Shown piece after piece: positions 9,437 through 17,410 of a DNA stretch of 22,696 bases. A model generated the notes under the pieces. That model saw only the letters and a list, made by a program, of their open reading frames with translations, was not told the origin of the DNA and searched no databases. The translations under genes were made by a program, and so were the position numbers. The DNA comes from Tetrahymena elliotti 4EA (Eukaryota; Ciliophora; Oligohymenophorea; Hymenostomatida; Tetrahymenidae): assembly GCA_000231825.2 (NCBI GenBank), contig JH720310.1, positions 1,067,513-1,090,208 of the forward strand. Direction: 5' to 3'. Position 1 is the stretch's first letter; each line of letters begins with the position of its first letter.

Positions 9437-10659
9437 CTACTTACCTGACCTTAAAATATCCAGAATAGGATAGATTTTATTCTCAAAATATTAAAAAATA
9501 ATAAAAATCCTTCTCACAAAAAGAAATAAATACATGAATATTAATTGAATTAATCAAAATTTTACAAGAAAAAGCTCTCCTTCAATTTTGAAGAAAATAG
9601 CTTTTAAATATTTTAAAAAATCTATCAAAATCTATCCAAAATTACCAAAAAATCTATCAAAATATACTAAAGGATAAGCAAAATACTCACATATAAGGTA
9701 TTTGCAACCTCTGCTAAATATCTTTAGAATATTTTTTTCAATAACTAATAAATAATCTGTTGGTTGAGAATTATTCATATTTAAAATTAGTTAGTTATAC
9801 ATGAAAAACTAAATTTTATTTTTCTATATTTTTCTAGCTAGAATGATTTAATACCATAAAAATTATCTATTTGACGTTTTAAATTAAATGAAAATATAAA
9901 TTTGGTTAAATTTAAAACACGCTAGTAATTTATTTGTTTATTTTATATAAAAATCTTATTTATTGTTATCTATCTTTAATCCTTACACTTTTTAATTTTT
10001 TTAAAAATCCTCTGATCTATAAATTTTTAAGTCAGATTTAAATTATTTTCCAAACAAAAAAAAGTAAAAAATGAAAAGTAAGTTTTATTTCAGAAAGTGA
10101 TAGAATCATCTCTAAAAATAAAATAGTTAATAATCAATCAGTAATATCAGTCAATTTTAGTTTGCAAATTAGATTTTTCTTTTAAAAAAATTGATAAATC
10201 ACTCTTTGTAAAAATTGTTAAGTTTAATTAAATGAAGATTAAAATCAATAATTTTTAGGAAATATTTTAATAACAAATTTACAGAGTATTAAACATTTTA
10301 AATAAATATAAAATAATTTAATTCAAAATAATTTATCATGAATATAAAACATTAAAATTGATTGCACAAATTAATAAAAATATCATCAAACAGATCATCA
10401 ACTTTGTTTTATTTTGAAATTGAAATCTATCATCTTTTATAATGTAAATTGCTATTAAGAAAGTAGTAGTGTATTTAAGAAATTGAAAAAATACTATTTT
10501 TTCTTGACTTTAATTTTTTAAGAAGTTACATTAAAAATAATAATTTAAGACTCTAGTTAATTTGTTTCAACTAATAAACTAACTAACTAATTCTTATCAA
10601 ATAAATTTGATATTATTAAACATAGATTTTTTGTTAAATTAATTATATCTAGAATAGAA
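9437..10659. other. Long AT-rich spacer in unit 1
   Basis: No supported gene. It aligns in patches with 15990-17356 of unit 2 (for example TAGAATGATTTA followed by ATTATCTA, ATTTTTAAGT.AGATTTAAATTATTT, and the TTTTTTAAGAAGTT / TTTTTTAAAATTGT region). Divergence here is clearly greater than in the neighbouring genes, as expected for unconstrained sequence. Confidence 0.5.
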
Positions 10660-10707
10660 GGAAGATGAGGTAGGGTATATAAAATAAATTTTGAAAAAGC
10701 ATAAAAG
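10660..10707 (+). promoter_or_regulatory. Conserved leader of the channel pseudogene
   Basis: GGAAGATGAGGTAGGGTATATAAAAT-like sequence matches the leader of the intact channel at 17361-17410 almost base for base, apart from a 2-bp difference in an A run. The TATATAAAA string could serve as a TATA-like element, but in such AT-rich DNA this is weak. Conservation is consistent with a promoter/5' UTR present before the duplication. Confidence 0.35.
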
Positions 10708-12253
10708 ATGCATTATGAAATGGTAGATATTTTTTATTAGAGAATGAATGAGAAGACAATAATAGAAGATGATTATGGTACGAAGAATATATCCTCAAAT
10801 AGAATTTAATCATCACTTTAGGGAATAAGTTAAATATATTTATAAGAACCTAAAACTATTGCAAAGATAATTTATGCTGCTGATAGCATAAAAAACTTGA
10901 AATATTATAGTGAAAATAGTTTATTAGATATATATATATAATATATACAATGAAGGAGTTATTCAAAAATCTTAAGATAAAATCATGATACAGAGCATCA
11001 CAAATAGGAATAATCTTCTTAAGGAGGACTAAAAATCATTTCTTGATTAGCATTCTGATGATCAAGAAAAATAAAAAAATGTAGGATAACAGCACTATTA
11101 AGAAAATTTACATGAATAATTGAAACTCTTATTTATAATAATCCAACTTTTCACAAGAATGATAAATACAGTGAATCAGAGTAAAAGTTAAGATAAAAGC
11201 AATTTAGATGGAAATAATAAACAATCTTCTTCTTCTAGTATTCTAGAAATTCTAAAACTAATAGTTAATCTGAAGGAAGAAAGCCAATTCAACAGAATGG
11301 AAATAATTACCAACTAGAATATGGGAAGGATAATGTAATAATGAATGATAATAAAGTAAATAGCCATTTTAATATTAATCTTAAACAAGTGGTAGAAATA
11401 ACTAATTATCAACCAAAAAGTAGAAATATAGCATGATTTCACAATTTGGATCTAGGAAATCAAGAAAGTTTACTGAAAATGACAAATAGATTTCATAGAA
11501 AAAAAACAAGAATTCAAATTTTATTTATACTTTTTAAAGTTTTTAGATAAAATTTATTTAAGAATAGGATTTATGATAGGTTTTACCTTAGAAAAGTTAA
11601 TAGATTAATGTAGATATTTTTTAATTTATTTATTGTTTCTTGCATATTGTTAGTTGTTGATAAAATTAATTAAACAGGTCAATCCATTTTATATATCACC
11701 TAATAAAATATCAGTAGTAATAGTTAATGCACATATTCCTGGCTAGATAAAATATGAAAGGATTACATAATTTAACTTTCTATGAAGAGTATCTCAGAGC
11801 ATATTATTTTTCTACTGTAACCATGATTACTGTTGGGTATGGAGATATAACACCTGTCAATAGTAATGAATATTTACTTTCCATTTTAACTCTACTCAAA
11901 TATTTGGTTACAGCCTAAATTCAATAGGGTAAATTTTATCAAAAATGTAAATTAATAACAAAGAATGTGATAAAAATTTTAATGCAATTTATAGATTTAT
12001 GCATTAAAAAAATATTTCTACTGAATTGTAAGCTTAAGTTAGAGAGTATCTATAATACTTTTTTATCTAGTCTAACTAAGAGGATATTTAAAAGTAGCAA
12101 AAAATCAGTCATTTAGTTATTACCAAATATTCTCCAAAGCTAAATTCTACTTGAGCCAACAAAATTATTTTTGAAAATTCTCCACTATTTAAATAATTTC
12201 AAATCCTAAGGATGAGGTCAAAAAAAGAGCCAAAAAAATTTTTTTAATTTGAG
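10708..12253 (+). pseudogene. Truncated, frameshifted potassium-channel pseudogene
   Basis: Nucleotide copy of the intact channel at 17411-21783. From the ATG at 10708 the frame reads MHYEMVDIF and stays parallel until a TA-dinucleotide run (10927-10947) shifts it to TGA at 10951-10953, after 81 codons. Further damage: 29 bp missing near 11023 (present at 17717-17745), about 0.6 kb missing near 11521 (the counterpart of roughly 18236-18852, encoding S1 to early S4), and small losses at the S4-S5 junction (11604), in S5 (11640) and in S6 (11893). The pore stretch encoding TMITVGYGDITP is preserved (11827-11862). Homology stops at 12253, inside what is the first intron of the intact gene, so the CNBD and tail are absent. 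A functional channel is not possible. Confidence 0.92.
10925..10947. repeat. TA microsatellite inside the channel pseudogene
   Basis: GATATATATATATAATATATAC replaces a short GATAACATAAAAAA segment in the intact copy (17630). The length change creates the first frameshift of the pseudogene, so slippage in this run may have been the inactivating event or a later one. Confidence 0.7.
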
Positions 12254-13279
12254 AAAGGAAAAGTGTTAAAATAGGTCCAATATTTTCTCCTTCTAGTTGC
12301 TTCAGGCCTAGTATTTTACCATATGAAAGTTAAGATTTAAAAAATATATAAATTTGAAAGCTTTTGAAGTTATAGTCTGAGAATTTAGAAAATTAATCTA
12401 CAGAATATAATTATCATAGGAAAATTTTTTAGAAGAAACTATTTGCTTTAATATTCAAAGAAATCTTTAAATTAACACTAATTGAAGCTATTGCAGACAT
12501 CTATAAGTATCGTTAGTATTCAAATACTTTGAATCAAATAAATGTATAGTTAAAAAGTTATAATATATTAGATAAAGCAAATAAAAATTAAATTAAAGTA
12601 TCACAAACACATTTAATAAAATAAATTAAAATTTATTTAAATTCTTTTAAATTATATGGAAATCGATAGATAGATACTTTTTTCATTTACATATTCTTTA
12701 AAGAAAATTATGCAAAAGAGTCGGGTGAAGTAAAATGTAAAAAATTAATTAACAATTTGGTGAATTTTGTTTGTTTTTAAAACAAAAAAAAGGCAAAATT
12801 TTTGAATGGATTGATCTCAGAATCAGAATTGAACCTATTTTTATTATCTATAAAATTTTTGAATTCAACTCTTATTTATAATGAATTTCTATGTAAATTG
12901 TTTGATGTAAATACAGATTGATTAATGGTAAACTTATTAATTGCTTGTATAATAAAATTCCAAATAGATTGCCTCTGATTTTAATTAAAAAAAATAAGAT
13001 TTAATAGTAAAAGTAATTTAATATATTCCTACAAAATTCCTTTCGAATTAAAAAAAATAAAATATTTTTTAATGAAAAAAGGAGTTATGATCACCTTACC
13101 AATGTTAGTTAATTGCTGGATTTTATTAGCTTTCTCAAAATAAATAAATTAAGCATAATAATAAATGATATCTTCGCAAATTGTCTGTTACTTACTTAAT
13201 TATAAGTTAGAATCTATTTAATGTGGTTTACATCTTACTCTTAAATTCATTTGAAAATTAAGCCATAATTTAATTTTCC
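12253..13279 (+). other. Unique interval between duplication units with orphan open stretches
   Basis: This ~1 kb has no counterpart elsewhere in the window. One frame is open from 12253 to 12354 (reading GPIFSPSSCFRPSILPYESQ), meets TGA at 12355, and is open again to 12921 (reading FKEIFKLTLIEAIADIYKYR). A possible 60-nt GT..AG intron (12329-12388) would remove the TGA and keep the frame. A second frame is open from about 12915 to past 13500 but runs into sequence homologous to non-coding unit 1 DNA. No ATG opens any of these. With only TGA as stop, open runs of this size occur by chance in AT-rich DNA, so a gene remnant is possible, not established. Confidence 0.3.
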
Positions 13280-13570
13280 TTGTTTTTTTATCATATTAAA
13301 TATTCATGACTTTATTCAAAAAAAAGTAATGCATATCCCAAATAAAGTAATCTGTCAAAAAATCTAATCAAAAATCATTAATTATCTGAGTTAAAGGAGA
13401 TTTAATCAAAACAAGAAAAATAAGACAAACAAACAAATTCATTAAAGTATTAAAATAGAAAGAGTAAACATCAGAATACAAAAGATTTTCTCTTTTTCTT
13501 GTTTACTATCCTTAAAATAGTTGTTTTTCTTCAATAATTGAAATAATTTAATAAAATGTTTAACAATTTT

Positions 13571-14525
13571 TTCATTTAAAATGAAACAAAAATTAGTTTA
13601 CAAATTTGCGCTATTTTAAAAGAATATTGTGTGAGTAAAAGATTATGATTTTGCATTGAAAAATAATCATTTTATATAAAATAAATGAAAAAGACTATAT
13701 ATTTTTCTTTTTTTGATTAAAAATAACAATTTTGAATAAATTTCTTATGGCTTGTTGTAGAGTAAAAAAATATATCAAAATTTTGAATTTAGAGAGCACA
13801 CTTGAGAAATTTATTCATTTAAAATGAATTTAAATTATTTTGCTATGTTATCATGCAATTTTAAAAGTGTTTTTGTGTGGTTAAAATTTTATGATTTTGA
13901 TAGAAAAATAAATTTTGTTTAAAATTATGAAAAAGACTATATTTTTGCTCTAGCTTGATTAAAATAGAATACATTTATTATTGTTTATGTAGTAGAGTAA
14001 ACAAAATATCTCAAGTTTTGAATTTAGATAGCACAGTTAAGCAAGTTGTTATTCATCTTAAATGAAAAAAAATTATTTTGCTAAGGAACTATGTTATTTT
14101 AAAATGAAAATTGTGTGACTAAAAGTTTATGGTTTTGATTTAAAAATAATCATTTTGTATTAAAGATATGAAAAGACTTTTTTTTTGTTCTATTTTTCTA
14201 TTTTAATTAAAAATAACAACTTTGAATTAATCTCTTATGGCTTATTTATTGTAGAGTAAAAAAAATATCTAAAATTTTGAAAGCGCAGTTGAACAACTTA
14301 TTCATTTAAAATGAAAAAAAATAATTTTACAAATTTGCTATTTTAAAAAGAAAAATTATGGCGTAAAAATAGATTGTTTTGATTGAAAATTTTGTTTAAA
14401 AGTATGATGGGACTTTAGTTTTGCGCTTTATTATTAAAAGCAGCAATTTTGAATAAATTTATGATGAGTTATTGTAGAGTAAACAAAATATCTTAAATTT
14501 TGAATTTAGAGAGCACAATTTTAAA
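13571..14525. repeat. Tandem array before paralogue C (four ~240 bp units)
   Basis: Units begin at TTCATTTAAAATGAA or its variants at 13571, 13814, 14052 and 14301 (spacing 243, 238, 249). Within each unit: ATTTGC..TATTTTAAAA, a TTATGATTTTGAT..AAAATAATCATTTTG stretch, AAAAGACT.TATTTTT, TTGATTAAAA and GTAGAGTAAA (13757, 13992, 14251, 14474), then ATTTTGAATTTAGAGAGCACA. No frame runs through it. The unit sequence differs from the array before paralogue A although the period is about the same. Confidence 0.85.
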
Positions 14526-14531
14526 TTTAAT

Positions 14532-14561
14532 AACAACAGCAACAACAATAACAACAACAAA
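14532..14561. repeat. CAA/AAC trinucleotide run
   Basis: AACAACAGCAACAACAATAA and further CAA triplets directly after the tandem array. The partner copy has a shorter version (AACAAACAACAGCAAA, 8000-8015). Non-coding position, about 400 bp before paralogue C. Confidence 0.6.
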
Positions 14562-14581
14562 TGCGATAAGATACTACAATA

Positions 14582-14700
14582 AGATTTTATCTACATTAAT
14601 AATTAATAAATATGAACTAAATACTAATTGATTAATTTTGATTAGGAAAATTAATTTAGAGTATATAATTAGAAATCGTTGTCTATAATTAAGTAACTTA
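14582..14700 (+). promoter_or_regulatory. Conserved upstream block of paralogue C
   Basis: AAGATTTTATCTACATTAAT and the following TTGATTAATTTTGATTAGGA region align with 8034-8155 and with 4489-4625. Distance to the ATG is 382 bp, within 5 bp of the other two copies. Function is inferred only from conservation of sequence and spacing. Confidence 0.45.
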
Positions 14701-14963
14701 AGACTAATATATTAAAATTATATCGGTATTTATGATCATTTACAAATTATTTAATTTGATCATTTAGCTAATAAACTTGATTTAGTAAGATATCTTGAAT
14801 GGAATATGAGAAAGAATACATAAGCAGATAGATTGATAAATTACAAAAGTTTAATAATAATTAACAAGAAAAAAAGATCAAATAAAGTAAAGGCAAATAA
14901 ATGATTAATTAACAAACTATCTGTTAATCGAAAGACACGTATTAAATTCATTAATAATTTTAA

Positions 14964-15989
14964 ATGAAGTATTAATAAAGTGAAGCAGAAAGCAGAATCT
15001 AAGCATCATTTGAATGCTAATTATGCTTTAATTATGGCATTTAATTACAATAAACAAGCTGTGAAGCATGCTAATAAACCCAAAATAGTTCATTTGCTGA
15101 ACCTTAATCATATTAAGAATATCCTATTGAATATAATAGCAGGTTTCAAGACGAATCCAGTCATATACTTGATAGATTTTAGTAGCAGTAACTTTAATAA
15201 GATTATTAAGATTTTAAGCCTTTTAGTACAAATCAAAATTAGTTAGAAATTAATCAAAATAGCTAATTCGATGATTAAAACTTCTTGATTTTTTAATAAG
15301 ATATAAGTGTATAGTTTACTAATAACCAATATGAATAAGAAGAGTACTTTTCTTAAAATTATGTTTCTACTTAGTTTCAAAATATACCGCAAAACTTAAA
15401 TTCCTCATCAACATAACCATCTTCTTTAAAAAGTTCCCTATCTTCTTCTTAAAAAACTTAAAAATCTGAAGAAGGATTTTCCCCCTCTTCAAAGCACTCT
15501 CAAAAAAGCAACAAAGCCAATAAAAGTGAATTCAATAGCAAATAAAAAAGCTTAAATAAAGAAATACATTCAAACTCAAGTCTTAAAAGCAAGAATTAGT
15601 CAGTCATAAAAAACAATATTCGAGATTTTCTTACTCCAATCATCAGGATGAAAAATGGATTTGTAGATTATGACATCCTCGAAAAAGAAAATCTCTCCAG
15701 CTTTGAATACCAAAATTTTTTAATAAATAACTTTTGTATTCCTGGAAGAAGAAGTTTAAAAATTCGCCAATTGACTTTCGACTCTATGTTCGACCCTTCT
15801 GTAAAAACATAATTAAAGGAAAAGAAAGTACTTGCCTTAATTTCACTAAAATTATTTCAAAAATAATTTATGAAGCTTATTTTAGAGAGAAGATGCTAAT
15901 TTGACAATCACCAATTCTAACTTTAGTTTGATTGGATCAATAACATTAACGAAACTCTTGTTTTTTTCCTTAATTCAATTAATAACTGA
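14964..15989 (+). CDS. Paralogue C: CxxC-pair protein with conserved C-terminal domain, function unknown
   Basis: An open frame of 341 residues with many TAA/TAG Gln codons; TGA at 15987-15989. The start MKYQQSEAESRIQ aligns with paralogue B. Cys pairs at residues 18-21 and 33-36 (C-x2-C-x11-C-x2-C) match A in spacing. Gln-rich stretches (RFQQQQLQQDYQDF) and a Ser/Lys-rich segment (SSLKSSLSSSQKTQKSEE) follow. The C-terminal domain begins about residue 218 with NIRDFLTPIIRMKNGFVDYD and ends QFDWINNINETLVFFLNSI. Differences from B in this domain are mostly conservative (I/V, I/M, R/K), while the middle has indels of whole codons, the pattern of a protein under selection. It lies 1.4 kb upstream of the intact channel on the same strand, but the long spacer makes co-transcription unlikely. 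Function not recognised. Confidence 0.88.
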
Positions 15990-17356
15990 CGTTAAAATAT
16001 CCAAATCAGGATCAATTTTATTGACAACTATTAAAAAATTATAGAAATCCTCTCACAAATAAAAAAAAATATTAATATTAATTGAATTAAACAAACTCTT
16101 ACTAGATAAATCTTTTCTTCAATTTTGAAGAGAAGGCTTTACAAACTATTTCAAAAATTATATAAAAACAAAACTCTATCAAAACCCATCTCAAATAACT
16201 AAAAACTCTATTAAAAATACACTTAAGATGCATTATAAAAAGAAACACACAAACTATATTCAAAGTATATCTAACTAAAACCATTCAAATATTTTCTTCA
16301 AAAACTTCTTATCTGTTTAATTAATAAAAAAACTAGAATTATTCATATTTTTAGTTCTAGAATAAAAACTATCTGTTATTTATTTTCTAGCTAGAATGAT
16401 TTAAAATCATAGAAATTATCTAAAAGGAATTTTTAAACTCTTTCAAATTCGAGCAGAAAATATAAATTTTAATTAATAATCTATTTATTTTATTAAACAA
16501 ATTCAATCTATCTTTAAACCTTACACTGCACTGCCTCATTTCTTATGAATTTTTAAGTTAGATTTAAATTATTTAGCAAGCATAAAAGAAAGATATAATT
16601 TCTTGCAAGCTTTTTATATTAAAATAATCACAGATGCATCTCTGAAAGACAAATAGTTGTTAATAATCTTTGATATTTATTTGAGTAAGAATATTTTATT
16701 TTTATTTTGAAAAAATTAATAAAAACTGGATAACTAAGACTGCAAATTGTTAAATAAATTCAATGAAAATTTCAAATTTGGCTTTCAACACAAGAAGGTT
16801 TTTTATTTCTTAATGAATCTCATTAGGTAAATCTGTGAATTCACTCAAGAATAAACTTACTCTCGTTTAAATAGTAATTCCAATACTTCAATAATTTGAA
16901 GCATCACATTAAAACTAATAATGATTTACAAATATGAACCACTTAAAGTTAATAATAGTATAAAATTAATTTGTTTAAAAATATCTATTATTAAAAAAGA
17001 ACATATCTTTTAAAAGTTAAAATATTAAAATTGACTGCAATAAAAATATTATTTAAACAACTTTATTTTCTTTCAAAACTGAATCTATCTATCATCTTTT
17101 TTTTGTAAAGTAGATCTTAAAACTTAAAGATATGATTTATTTTAACAAATATGTTGTTAAGAAAGAAACTATGCGTGTGTATTTAAAAAATAATAAAATA
17201 TTCTTTTTCCTTGATTTTAATTTTTTAAAATTGTAAATAATAGGCTGTAGTTAATTTGAATTAAAAGAATAAACTAAATAATTAACTAATTTCAATCAAT
17301 AAAATTTGATAATACTAAATATACATTTTTGCTCTTAAATTAATTAAATATACTAT
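15990..17356. other. Long AT-rich spacer in unit 2
   Basis: No gene supported. The first part is the 3' flank of paralogue C (CTCTATCAAAACCCATCTC and similar phrases also found after A and B); the remainder aligns patchily with 9437-10659. An open stretch on the opposite strand around 16102-16284 has no family features and overlaps this flank. Confidence 0.5.
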
Positions 17357-17410
17357 TGAAGGAAGATGAGGTTGGGCATATAAAAAATAAATTTTGAAAA
17401 AACTTAAAAG
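17357..17410 (+). promoter_or_regulatory. Conserved leader of the channel gene
   Basis: TGA AGGAAGATGAGGTTGGGC then ATATAAAAAATAAATTTTG, shared with 10656-10707. It contains an in-frame ATG at 17366, but the pseudogene differs here by a 2-bp indel that breaks that frame, so this part is more likely promoter/5' UTR. TATAAAAAA at 17380 could act as a TATA-like element. Confidence 0.35.

Larger units (their letters stand above)
7190..12253. repeat. Segmental duplication, unit 1
   Basis: A direct duplicate of about 13280-19632. Shared landmarks in order: ACAAACAAATTCATTAAAGTATT (7346/13430), a TTTTGAATAAATTTAT repeat array, the AGATTTTGTCTAC block, paralogue B/C, the AT-rich 3' spacer, the GGAAGATGAGGT block before the channel, and the channel up to an AATTTGAG string (12246/19626). 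After that the two copies differ completely. Unit 1 is shorter, because its tandem array has fewer units and its channel has lost sequence. The left boundary is approximate. Confidence 0.85.

Noticed and set aside
12915..13560. Open + frame of about 210 codons with TGA as only stop
   Set aside because: Its second half is homologous to non-coding sequence at 7260-7460 that is not open in the same way, and no ATG or splice context supports it.
14980..15246. Plus-strand standard-code ORF of 88 codons
   Set aside because: It is an out-of-frame shadow within paralogue C; the true frame starts at 14964 and reads through TAA/TAG as Gln.
16102..16284. Minus-strand ORF of 60 codons
   Set aside because: Located in the 3' flank shared by paralogues A-C, where the other copies do not keep the frame.
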